A stretch of 12,475 bases of DNA from Candidatus Woesearchaeota archaeon (GTDB lineage Archaea; Nanobdellota; Nanobdellia; Woesearchaeales; JACQNA01). Of the stretch, positions 5,403 to 12,313 are shown piece after piece (position 1 is the first letter of the stretch; each line of letters opens with the position of its first letter). The notes under the pieces are model-generated. The model was not told where the DNA came from and made no database searches. It saw only the letters and a list, made by a program, of their open reading frames with translations. Made by a program: the position numbers and the translations under genes. The stretch is taken from the NCBI GenBank assembly GCA_016203335.1, contig JACQNA010000091.1, positions 1-12,475 on the forward strand, in the 5' to 3' direction.

Positions 5403-7157
5403 TTATATCACTTTCACTCTCCACACCCGAGAAACAGAAGCCTCGCCGTCGCTTACCTTAACAAGAATCTTCTTCACTCCTCTGCTGGTGAACGTCCGCG
5501 CAATGGCATTTCCTCCTCTCTGCTTGTCAAATGTCCCGAATATCCAGGTGTAGATTAATTCGTCATCATCCCCATCCGCCGCATTCACGCTGAAGACTAT
5601 CCGCGCCCCTTTCGCAACAGTGATGTCCCCTGCGGGCTGTATATTCATAATGCGGGGCTCCTGATTTTTGTCATATATCCTTGCTGCAAACGAGCGGGAA
5701 ACGCTGTTCTGCGCGCTGTCTACTGCAGCAACGGTAAACCCTATCTCCCTGCCCGGCCGGAAATCCAGGTATTTCAGCGCAGTAAGCAGGCTTGGCGTAT
5801 CTCTATTGTTCGTTACCTCAAAACCCGGCTCCCAGAATAATGTCGAGCCCTCGATCCGCGCATCTGCCGGGCCCTGGGCGATGGAAAACATTATCTGGTC
5901 ATTATCAGGATCTGCTGCATAGAGCGGAATCGCGAGCTTGTCACCCTCTGCTGCCCGTACAAACTTGAGCTGCTGGAAACTGGGCATGCGGCTGGTTTCC
6001 CTGATATGCACGGTTATCTGTTTCTGCACTTCAGCACGCCCATCGCTTACAGTAATGGTGACTACATGGTCTCCTGCATCCCCATACCCTGCCTGCTTTC
6101 CCGCGCTCTGCATCCATCCCTCATAGCTCACCCTGAGCCAGTCTCCGTCAGGGTCAGCAACAGCCGGAGCGAGCTCTATCCACTGGCCCTCTGTTCCGTT
6201 GGCATCTGATATCTCCAAGAGAGGCTGCTGGTTTGCATCTTTTACCATTATCACTATGTCCTGCTCTTCTTCCAGCCCGTTTGCCGCTGCGCGGACCGGG
6301 ATTACTACCTTTTTTGTTGGTGTGTAGGAAATGCCTAGCCGCTGGATGGCTTTTGCCACGAGATTCTTCCCTACCACTGCGACATCTGGCTGGTATCGGA
6401 GCACATTACTGCTGAGCGTTGCTCCGGAAATCTCTTTTCCCAGGGAAAACTGCACACCCTGCTCCCCAGGAAGAGTGATGCTCAGTTCGCTGCCCTCGAG
6501 CGCTTCCTGCGGAGGGACTGGAGGGAAAATATCCCGCTTCCTGTTTACAGTAACCTTCACCACCTGCCAGACAGAGTCCTTGCCGTCACTGGCAACAACA
6601 GTAACCTGATACTCTCCAGCATCATTTTCCCTGGTCTGCCACTCCCCATCTTCATCCACGATGCCGGAGTAGGTGATGGTAATCTTATCATTGTCCCCAT
6701 CCATTGCCTTTGGACGAATCCTGACTTTTTCACCCTCGGTAACCGCTATGTCTGCGAGAGGCTCAAGCTCCGGCGGATGGTTCTGTTTTTCCTCTGGCTG
6801 TTGCCTTGCTTCCTGCACCGGCTCCTGCACTGGAGGTGGAAGCTGAGCTGCTGCTGGAGCTGGCTGGACACGGATGATGATGTCCTGGGTAACCTCTGAT
6901 TTTCCGTCAGATACTGTTATGGTGACCGGATATTCTCCTGCATCACCGATCCCGGTCTGCCATTCTCCGCTCTCATTGAGCGGCGGAGTAAATGTGTAGG
7001 ACAGCCGGTCGCCGTCCTCATCAACTGCCTTTAAGCGCAGCTTGAGCAGGTCGCCCTCGCTCAAGGTAAAGCCCTGGGCAGCATCCTGGGCAGCAGCAGC
7101 TGAAAGAAGAAGTGTCAGCATGATGACCAGCTGCCTCATTGCTGTTGCCTTGCTCAT
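5403..7157 (-). CDS. Secreted multi-repeat Ig/PKD/cadherin-like protein
   Basis: The 584-residue product starts with an export signal (MRQLVIMLTLLLSAAAA, residues 7-23; cleavage likely near AAAA-QD). It consists of beta-sandwich-type repeats at about 30-98, 129-205, 211-305, 311-386, 392-495 and a last PKD-like one at 497-584. Recurrent hallmarks are DxDxDxLxxxF/Y, the GEWQT block and DAGEYxVTVxxSDGK, typical of PKD/cadherin-like modules that bind Ca2+ or partners. A Pro/Gln-rich linker (98-128) separates the first two. There is no C-terminal membrane anchor or lipobox, so it is probably released or held by partners. The start (7157) overlaps the lipoprotein stop as ATGA; the ATG at 7139 would give a cleaner signal peptide. 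The exact role, adhesion or surface assembly, is unknown. Confidence 0.85.
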   Translation of the reverse strand: MSKATAMRQLVIMLTLLLSAAAAQDAAQGFTLSEGDLLKLRLKAVDEDGDRLSYTFTPPLNESGEWQTGIGDAGEYPVTITVSDGKSEVTQDIIIRVQPAPAAAQLPPPVQEPVQEARQQPEEKQNHPPELEPLADIAVTEGEKVRIRPKAMDGDNDKITITYSGIVDEDGEWQTRENDAGEYQVTVVASDGKDSVWQVVKVTVNRKRDIFPPVPPQEALEGSELSITLPGEQGVQFSLGKEISGATLSSNVLRYQPDVAVVGKNLVAKAIQRLGISYTPTKKVVIPVRAAANGLEEEQDIVIMVKDANQQPLLEISDANGTEGQWIELAPAVADPDGDWLRVSYEGWMQSAGKQAGYGDAGDHVVTITVSDGRAEVQKQITVHIRETSRMPSFQQLKFVRAAEGDKLAIPLYAADPDNDQIMFSIAQGPADARIEGSTLFWEPGFEVTNNRDTPSLLTALKYLDFRPGREIGFTVAAVDSAQNSVSRSFAARIYDKNQEPRIMNIQPAGDITVAKGARIVFSVNAADGDDDELIYTWIFGTFDKQRGGNAIARTFTSRGVKKILVKVSDGEASVSRVWRVKVI

Positions 7158-7864
7158 TCGATCCCGATGCTTTCAATCACTGGAGGCCGGTTGACATCGG
7201 TTATGGTAATAAGTATATCTTTGCTGACCGATACCTTGCCATCAGATGCAGTGACAATTACCGTATAGGTGCCGGCATCCTGGTAGCCTGTCGCCTTGCT
7301 CCTGTTTGCCATCCATCCGCTGTATGTTATCTTTACGGTATCGTTGTCCGGGTCTGTTGCCTGCGCGTCAATAAGCACCGTGCTTCCCTCAGGAACCACC
7401 ATCTCGGAAACAACCTCCAGCACCGGCGGGCTGTTGAGCGGCTTTACGATAATGATGACCTGGCGTACTGCTGATGACTTTCCGTCGGAAACCGTTACTG
7501 TTACCGGATATTCTCCCGCATCCCCCTGCTTGGTCTGCCACTCGCCTTCTTGGTCCAACGGATAGGAGAAGCGGTAGGCTAATGCGTCCTCATCAGGGTC
7601 AGTTGCCCTGGGGCGGAGCTTGACAGTTTCGCCCTCCATCACCGTAAACTTGCCCTGCGCTTCCTGTGGTGCGTTATTCCCTGCCTGCTCCTGCTGCTTC
7701 GTTTCCTGCTCTGGCGCAGGCAGCCCAATATCCTCATTAATGATGCCTGCCAACGGCGATTCCTCACCAGCAGGATTCTTCTGGAACTGGCTGATGTAGC
7801 TGCAGGAGACGAGAAATAGGGAAAAGACAGCCACTACGGGAATAATCCACGGCGTTGCTTTCAT
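7154..7864 (-). CDS. Lipoprotein with lipobox and two PKD/cadherin-like repeats
   Basis: The 236-residue product opens with a bacterial-style lipoprotein signal: MKATPWIIPVVAVFSLF, then lipobox L18-V19-S20-C21, predicting cleavage before C21 and lipid anchoring. A low-complexity Gln/Glu-rich tether (about 25-70) leads to two repeats (about 72-140 and 146-223). These share the GEWQT, DAGEYPVTVTVSDGK and DPDNDxxxITYSGW signatures with the next gene. The protein stops at VNRPPVIESIGIE, the usual start of another repeat, so it may have been cut short in a duplication. Its TATA-like box is at 7898-7910, and AAAGGTGG lies 6-13 nt before the ATG. The stop and the next start overlap as ATGA, indicating one operon. 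The surface-anchoring role is inferred from signal and domains. Confidence 0.88.
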   Translation of the reverse strand: MKATPWIIPVVAVFSLFLVSCSYISQFQKNPAGEESPLAGIINEDIGLPAPEQETKQQEQAGNNAPQEAQGKFTVMEGETVKLRPRATDPDEDALAYRFSYPLDQEGEWQTKQGDAGEYPVTVTVSDGKSSAVRQVIIIVKPLNSPPVLEVVSEMVVPEGSTVLIDAQATDPDNDTVKITYSGWMANRSKATGYQDAGTYTVIVTASDGKVSVSKDILITITDVNRPPVIESIGIE

Positions 7865-7897
7865 CAGTCCACCTTTCTCTTAGTGGCGCTCCTGCTT

Positions 7898-7910
7898 CTA
7901 TTTAAAGATT
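7898..7910 (-). promoter_or_regulatory. Promoter of the lipoprotein operon
   Basis: AATCTTTAAATAG on the reverse strand, about 40 nt before the ATG at 7864, leaving a leader of about 14 nt with a GGTGG Shine-Dalgarno-like site (AAAGGTGG, 7869-7876). This differs from the leaderless pattern of most neighbouring genes. Confidence 0.5.
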
Positions 7911-7954
7911 ATAAACATCAGACATAGAGATTTTAATATCTATATCAACATATA

Positions 7955-8779
7955 TCACTGCAGATACTCATCAACAATCTGTTTTCCTTTGAGAATCTGC
8001 TCTGCTGTCCAGTTGTTCTGGCCTTCCAGGGTTATGGCAATCTTCTGAAGGAATGGCTTTCCCAAGCGCTCCAGCATCTCGGTATTGGTAATCGGAAGGT
8101 GCTCATCAATCCCCTTTCCGGAGTTCTCCTGCAGGTGCATTGCCTTGATATGCGGCTTGAGTTTCCTGAGCTGTTCTTTAAAATCCAGATGATGGCGGGT
8201 GCAGCTTGCCTTCAGGTGGCCCGTGTCCAGGAGAACGCTGAGGTTCTTGAGCTTGAGGGACTTGAGCAGGGGAATGAATGCATCTGCGTGATAGAAATAG
8301 GAATGCTCCAGCATGGTCTCGATAGCGATCTCCACCTCAGCGCGCTGCGCATAGTCGCACACCTCGATGAGCGATTCCTGCAATGCCTGCTCCGCCTGCT
8401 CTTTTGTGCACTTTGCAGACAATGGCTTTCCTCCCTTTCCCACATCGCACCAAAACCCGGAATGAGTGGTGTGCAGTTTCGCATCCAGCTTCCTGCACAG
8501 GTCAACTGCGTTCTTTGCAATCGCGATTGATTTCTTCCTGACTGCCTCATCCTGCGAGCTGAAGTTCACAAAGAAGGGCTTTTTCAATGGCGGGAAAAAG
8601 GCATGGATCACAAAATTGGCACTATGCTCTTTCTGGAATCTGAACAACCTGCTGAGGCCACCGATGTACTGGTGGGCAGAGCCGAGCTCAATATCGGCAA
8701 TGCCCAGCTTGCCGTAGCGCTCCAATACACCATAGAAATCCCTGTTGCTGGTGATGGAGCAGGTAGAGATAAAGGGCAT
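7955..8779 (-). CDS. Xylose isomerase-like TIM-barrel protein (sugar phosphate isomerase/epimerase or AP endonuclease IV-like)
   Basis: The 274-residue product fits the AP_endonuc_2 / sugar phosphate isomerase TIM-barrel superfamily in length and motif order. Putative metal ligands are E154 (AIETM), D185 and H188 (LLDTGHL), H215 (AMHLQEN) and E252 (TLEGQ), with HTTHSGFW at 103-110 near the active site. Members isomerise or epimerise sugars, or cleave abasic DNA. The single-glutamate and histidine pattern resembles the sugar isomerase/epimerase branch more than the Zn-trinuclear endonuclease IV, but this cannot be settled by eye. No signal peptide is present, so it acts in the cytoplasm. The start at 8779 is supported by a TATA-like box about 26 nt upstream (8801-8809), a leaderless layout. 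Confidence 0.85.
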   Translation of the reverse strand: MPFISTCSITSNRDFYGVLERYGKLGIADIELGSAHQYIGGLSRLFRFQKEHSANFVIHAFFPPLKKPFFVNFSSQDEAVRKKSIAIAKNAVDLCRKLDAKLHTTHSGFWCDVGKGGKPLSAKCTKEQAEQALQESLIEVCDYAQRAEVEIAIETMLEHSYFYHADAFIPLLKSLKLKNLSVLLDTGHLKASCTRHHLDFKEQLRKLKPHIKAMHLQENSGKGIDEHLPITNTEMLERLGKPFLQKIAITLEGQNNWTAEQILKGKQIVDEYLQ

Positions 8780-8800
8780 AAATCTGCAACCAGGAGGGGG

Positions 8801-8809
8801 TATTTATAG
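8801..8809 (-). promoter_or_regulatory. TATA box for the TIM-barrel gene
   Basis: CTATAAATA on the reverse strand, centred about 26 nt before the ATG at 8779. Confidence 0.55.
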
Positions 8810-8838
8810 GTTATGCCTTAATTGGATGATTATATTCT

Positions 8839-9084
8839 GATATTTCTTCTATTCAACACTGCACGCCGCCATCATGGCGGCAGACGGGCAACTGCGTTGC
8901 CTTACCAGCCACCCCGGATGGGGCACTCTCACTCACTTCGCTCGTTCGGCGGTTCATGCCGAGCCTGAACCGTCCCCCGGCTGGTCTGCGCCATGGCGGC
9001 GTGCGATGAGACGGGGGATGCCCCCTCGGGGTGTCTCATAGGCGAAGCCGTCACACCGCCGCCTATGGCGCTGAATAGAATATC
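8839..9084. repeat. Structured 246-nt element with terminal inverted repeats (MITE-like or ncRNA)
   Basis: This fills most of the 391-nt gap between 8780 and 9170, and I see no convincing ORF in it. Ends: GATATT(tctt)CTATTCA at 8839-8855 is the inverse of TGAATAGAATATC at 9072-9084. Long-range arm: GCACGCCGCCAT (8861-8872) pairs exactly with ATGGCGGCGTGC (8993-9004). Local hairpins: CCGCCAT/ATGGCGG (8866-8880), GGCAAC/GTTGCC (8887-8901), ACCAGCC/GGCTGGT (8904-8910 with 8979-8985), CGGTTCA/TGAACCG (8950-8972), TGAGAC/GTCTCA (9007-9038) and CATAGGCG/CGCCTATG (9037-9067). It is GC-rich between AT-rich ends. No RNase P, SRP or tRNA signature is evident. It may be a non-autonomous mobile element or a structured RNA; strand of action is unknown. 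Confidence 0.7.
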
Positions 9085-9130
9085 TTGTCAAACAGTATTT
9101 TACTTATTCGAATACTCGCTTTATCCCAAA

Positions 9131-9140
9131 CCTATAAAAG
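9131..9140 (+). promoter_or_regulatory. TATA box for the small zinc-ribbon gene
   Basis: CCTATAAAAG, about 35 nt before the ATG at 9171, implying a leader of around 9 nt. Confidence 0.4.
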
Positions 9141-9170
9141 ACACTGCTTTGCCCCTCTGCCACCTGGCCT

Positions 9171-9329
9171 ATGGAGCGGATAGTGAGAATCACCAAGGGG
9201 TGCCCTATCTGCGGGAATGATGTCCTGGGGAACAATATAGCGCTCTTTTTCTGCAACCGATGCAACCTGCTGTTCAGCAGGATATCGCTTTCACTCAAAC
9301 ATCCGCCTGAACAATCCCTTGTCCTTTGA
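9171..9329 (+). CDS. Small zinc-ribbon protein (52 residues)
   Basis: ATG at 9171 to TGA at 9327-9329 encodes 52 residues beginning MERIVRITKGCPICGN. Two CxxC knuckles, CPIC (11-14) and CNRC (28-31), separated by 13 residues, form a probable zinc ribbon. After it the sequence becomes basic/polar without clear features (SLSLKHPPEQSLVL). A TATA-like box precedes it. The 3' end overlaps the convergent dnaJ by 39 nt, so the tail after about residue 40 is constrained by the dnaJ C-terminus. No specific family is recognised; small zinc ribbons of this sort often bind RNA or ribosomes. The coding call rests on the paired cysteines and the promoter. Confidence 0.6.
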   Translation: MERIVRITKGCPICGNDVLGNNIALFFCNRCNLLFSRISLSLKHPPEQSLVL

Positions 9330-10394
9330 CGCCTCAGCGAACTCTTTGAGCAGCTCCTTCTGCCGCCTGCTCAGGCTTTTGGGAATCTCTACATCTATCC
9401 GGACAAACTCGCTTCCCTCGCCGTAGCCGTGCATGCTCGGCAGCCCCCTGCCTTTCATGCGGAAGACCGTCCCTGGCTGCGTGCCTGGCGGAATCCTAAG
9501 GACTGCGGTTCCGTTGAGGGTGGGAACCTCAATCTCGTCGCCGAGCATGGCCTGCACAACAGAGATCGGCGCTTCAACATGGATGTCATTTCCCTTCCGC
9601 GTGAATTGCCCGTGCTCCTTGACGTGGACAATAATATACAAATCTCCTGCGGGGGTTCCGCGCTCCCCTGCTTCGCCCTCTCCAGCAATACGGAGCTTCA
9701 TCCCGTTTTCGACGCCAGCAGGCACTTTTACCTGTATTTTCTTTTCTTTCTCCAGTTGGCCGGTGCCGTCGCACATCTCACAGGGATGCTCGACAACTTC
9801 ACCGCTGCCCTCGCATCTCCTGCACGGGCTGCTGGTTGCAAATATCCCGAATGGCGTCCTCCTTGCCTGCTTGAGCGTTCCTGAGCCATGGCAGTCCGGG
9901 CACCGTACCACGTCGCTGCCGGACTGCGCGCCGGTTCCCTCGCACCTGCTGCACGCATCCAGCTTTGCAATCACGAGATTCTTGGTGACGCCGCTGGCGA
10001 CCTCTTCCAGCGATATCTCTATCTCTGCGCGGAGATCCCTCCCTCTTCTGCTCCCCCGCGAAAACCCGGAAACTCCGCCCCCAAAAAAGCGGTCAAAGAT
10101 GTCTCCGAAATCAAAGCTGGCAAAATCGCCGAATCCGGCTTCAGAAAAGTCATATCCTGAGAACCCTGAGGAGCGCTTGAATGCATCAGCGTCGCCGAAC
10201 TGGTCATACTGGCCGCGCTTGTCTGTATCAGCGAGCACGGCTGCCGCCTCATTAATCTCCTTGAACCTTTCCTCGTTCCCTGTCTCCTTATTATCCGGGT
10301 GATACTGACGGGCAAGCTTCTTGTATGCTTTCTTAATCTCCTCTGTTGTTGCCTCTTTGCTTACGCCGAGGATCCTGTAGTAGTCTTTTGCCAT
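9291..10394 (-). CDS. dnaJ: Chaperone protein DnaJ (Hsp40)
   Basis: DnaJ delivers unfolded clients to DnaK and stimulates its ATPase. The 367-residue product is a full type I DnaJ. It has a J domain (about 4-68) with H32-P33-D34, a Gly/Phe-rich linker (about 74-118) and a zinc-binding region with four CxxCxGxG repeats (C148/C151, C165/C168, C191/C194, C205/C208). C-terminal substrate-binding domains follow (about 215-340). It lies 29 nt after dnaK on the same strand, so they are one operon. GAGGTGGG lies close to the dnaK stop but about 20 nt from the ATG, an unusually long spacing. A second ATG 5 nt upstream is out of frame. In archaea DnaK/DnaJ are considered of bacterial origin. Confidence 0.97.
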   Translation of the reverse strand: MAKDYYRILGVSKEATTEEIKKAYKKLARQYHPDNKETGNEERFKEINEAAAVLADTDKRGQYDQFGDADAFKRSSGFSGYDFSEAGFGDFASFDFGDIFDRFFGGGVSGFSRGSRRGRDLRAEIEISLEEVASGVTKNLVIAKLDACSRCEGTGAQSGSDVVRCPDCHGSGTLKQARRTPFGIFATSSPCRRCEGSGEVVEHPCEMCDGTGQLEKEKKIQVKVPAGVENGMKLRIAGEGEAGERGTPAGDLYIIVHVKEHGQFTRKGNDIHVEAPISVVQAMLGDEIEVPTLNGTAVLRIPPGTQPGTVFRMKGRGLPSMHGYGEGSEFVRIDVEIPKSLSRRQKELLKEFAEASKDKGLFRRMFE

Positions 10395-10423
10395 ATCATG
10401 GCGTCTGCGCCTGGCCCACCTCT

Positions 10424-12268
10424 TTATTTCTCATCCTCTACCTTGTAATCCGCATCAACGACATCTTCATCGTGCTTTTGCTTTTCAGCCCCTTTCTCTG
10501 CTTTCTCTGCCTTCCTGCTGCCCTGGGCGCGCTGGTAGAGCTCTACACTCATGGCCTGGACCTGCTGGCTGACGTCCTCCATCAGCTTCCTGATGCTCTT
10601 GGCGTCTTTCTGCTCTGCCTTGAGCAGGGATTTCAGCTCATCCAGCTTTTTCTGGGCTGACTTGGCTTTCCCCTCATCAAACTTGTCTGCATTCTCCTTC
10701 AGCAGCTTTTCGGTGCTGTAGACAAGCGTGTCTGCTTCGTTTACCGCCTGCACTTCCTCAAGCTTCCGCTTATCCTGCTCCGCGTACTCTTCCGCTTCTC
10801 CCTGCATCCGCTTAAGCTCGTCTTCCGGCAGCTTGCTGCCTCCGGTAACTGTAATCTTCTGCTCCTTGCCAGTGCCGAGATCCTTTGCAGAGACATTGAC
10901 AATCCCATTGGCATCAATGTCAAAGGTCACCTCGATCTGCGGAACTCCCCTTGGCGCCGGAGGAATCCCTACCAGGTCAAACCTGCCCAATGACTTGTTG
11001 TCTGCTGCCATGGGGCGCTCACCCTGCAGCACATTGATGGTGACTGCGGGCTGGCTGTCTGACGCTGTGCTGAACACCTGCGATTTCTTTGTGGGAATGG
11101 TCGTATTCCGCTCAATCAGCCTGGTCATCACCCCTCCCAAGGTCTCAATCCCCAGGCTCAATGGAGTGACATCAAGCAACAAGACATCCTTGATCTCGCC
11201 GCCAATGATCCCTGCCTGGATTGCTGCTCCCAATGCGACTGCCTCATCAGGGTTCACTGACTTGTCCCCTTCCTTGCCGGTGATCTCCTTCACCAGGCGC
11301 TGGACAGCAGGAATCCTGGTTGAGCCGCCCACCAAGACAATCTTGTCAATATTATCTTTGGACATCTTCGCATCCCTCAATGCCTGCTCGGTCGGCCCTC
11401 GCAGCTTGTCGAGAATCGGATCAATCATCTCCTCAAGCTTTGCCCGGGTGAGCTCCATGGTGAGGTGCTTGGGATTGCCTGACGCTGCACTGATAAACGG
11501 CAGGTTGATGGCTGCCTTCTGCGCCGCGCTGAGCTCAATCTTTGCCTTTTCCGCAGCCTCTTTCAGGCGCTGCAATGCGACCTTGTCCTCGCGGAGGTCA
11601 ATCCCCTGCTCTTTCTTGAACTGCTTTGCCATCCATTCAATCAGGAGGTCATCAATGTCATCTCCGCCGAGATGGTTGTTGCCTGCTGTCGCCTTTACTT
11701 CAAAAACACCGTCGTCTAACTCCAGGATAGAGACGTCGAATGTGCCGCCTCCAAAATCAAACACCATAATGGTGTGCGCCTGGGACTTGTCAATGCCGTA
11801 TGCGAGCGATGCTGCTGTCGGCTCGTTGATGATGCGGAGCACGTTCAGCCCGGCTATCTTTCCCGCATCCTTCGTTGCCTGGCGCTGAGAGTCATTAAAA
11901 TAGGCTGGAACGGTGATGACGGCGTCTTTCACCGGATGGCTGAGATAGGCTTCGGCGTCCTGCTTGAGCTTCTGCAGGATCATCGCGCTGATCTCCTGCG
12001 GGCTGTACGAATTATCATCGATGGTGATCTTGAAATCCTTGTCGCCCATGTGGCGCTTGATGCTCCGCACGGTGTTTGCCGGGCTGATGATGGCCTGGTT
12101 CCGCGCGACTTTTCCGACGACGCGGTCGCCGTCCTTGATGGTGACGACGCTTGGCGTTGTCCGGTCGCCTTCAGCGTTCGGGATGATCACCGGCTTCCCT
12201 GCCTCAAGAATGGCTACTGCTGAAAAAGTTGTCCCTAAATCGATTCCTATCGCTTTTGATCTTGCCAT
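10424..12268 (-). CDS. dnaK: Chaperone protein DnaK (Hsp70)
   Basis: DnaK is the ATP-dependent Hsp70 chaperone. The 614-residue product is complete. The nucleotide-binding domain has IGIDLGTTFSAV (7-18), VITVPAYFNDSQRQATKDAG (117-136), INEPTAASLAYG (147-158), FDFGGGTFDVSIL (170-182) and LVGGSTRIPAVQ (312-323). The linker DVLLLDVTPLSLG (361-373) leads to the substrate-binding domain (about 380-500) and a helical lid with tail VVDADYKVEDEK. The segment after about residue 75 is short (MGDKDFKITIDDNSYSPQEI), so the ~24-residue insert of proteobacterial DnaK is missing, as in Gram-positive bacteria and archaea. GGAGGA lies 7 nt before the ATG. No GrpE is visible in the window. Confidence 0.98.
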   Translation of the reverse strand: MARSKAIGIDLGTTFSAVAILEAGKPVIIPNAEGDRTTPSVVTIKDGDRVVGKVARNQAIISPANTVRSIKRHMGDKDFKITIDDNSYSPQEISAMILQKLKQDAEAYLSHPVKDAVITVPAYFNDSQRQATKDAGKIAGLNVLRIINEPTAASLAYGIDKSQAHTIMVFDFGGGTFDVSILELDDGVFEVKATAGNNHLGGDDIDDLLIEWMAKQFKKEQGIDLREDKVALQRLKEAAEKAKIELSAAQKAAINLPFISAASGNPKHLTMELTRAKLEEMIDPILDKLRGPTEQALRDAKMSKDNIDKIVLVGGSTRIPAVQRLVKEITGKEGDKSVNPDEAVALGAAIQAGIIGGEIKDVLLLDVTPLSLGIETLGGVMTRLIERNTTIPTKKSQVFSTASDSQPAVTINVLQGERPMAADNKSLGRFDLVGIPPAPRGVPQIEVTFDIDANGIVNVSAKDLGTGKEQKITVTGGSKLPEDELKRMQGEAEEYAEQDKRKLEEVQAVNEADTLVYSTEKLLKENADKFDEGKAKSAQKKLDELKSLLKAEQKDAKSIRKLMEDVSQQVQAMSVELYQRAQGSRKAEKAEKGAEKQKHDEDVVDADYKVEDEK

Positions 12269-12275
12269 GGTTTGT

Positions 12276-12281
12276 TCCTCC
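12276..12281 (-). promoter_or_regulatory. Shine-Dalgarno site of dnaK
   Basis: GGAGGA on the reverse strand with 7 nt to the ATG at 12268. This classical site contrasts with the leaderless genes elsewhere and suits translation inside a longer transcript starting upstream of the window. Confidence 0.65.
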
Positions 12282-12313
12282 GTTGTATCGCGGTGTTTTA
12301 CTCTTTTTTCTTT

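Noticed and set aside
8839..9084. RNase P RNA or another known archaeal RNA in the structured element.
   Set aside because: The conserved GAGGAAAGUC-type core is absent on both strands, and no tRNA-like cloverleaf or SRP core is visible.
9433..10302. A 289-codon forward frame antisense to dnaJ.
   Set aside because: A mirror of dnaJ with Ser/Pro-rich nonsense composition.
10728..11888. A 386-codon forward frame antisense to dnaK.
   Set aside because: A shadow of the GC-biased dnaK coding sequence; no domain or promoter supports it.
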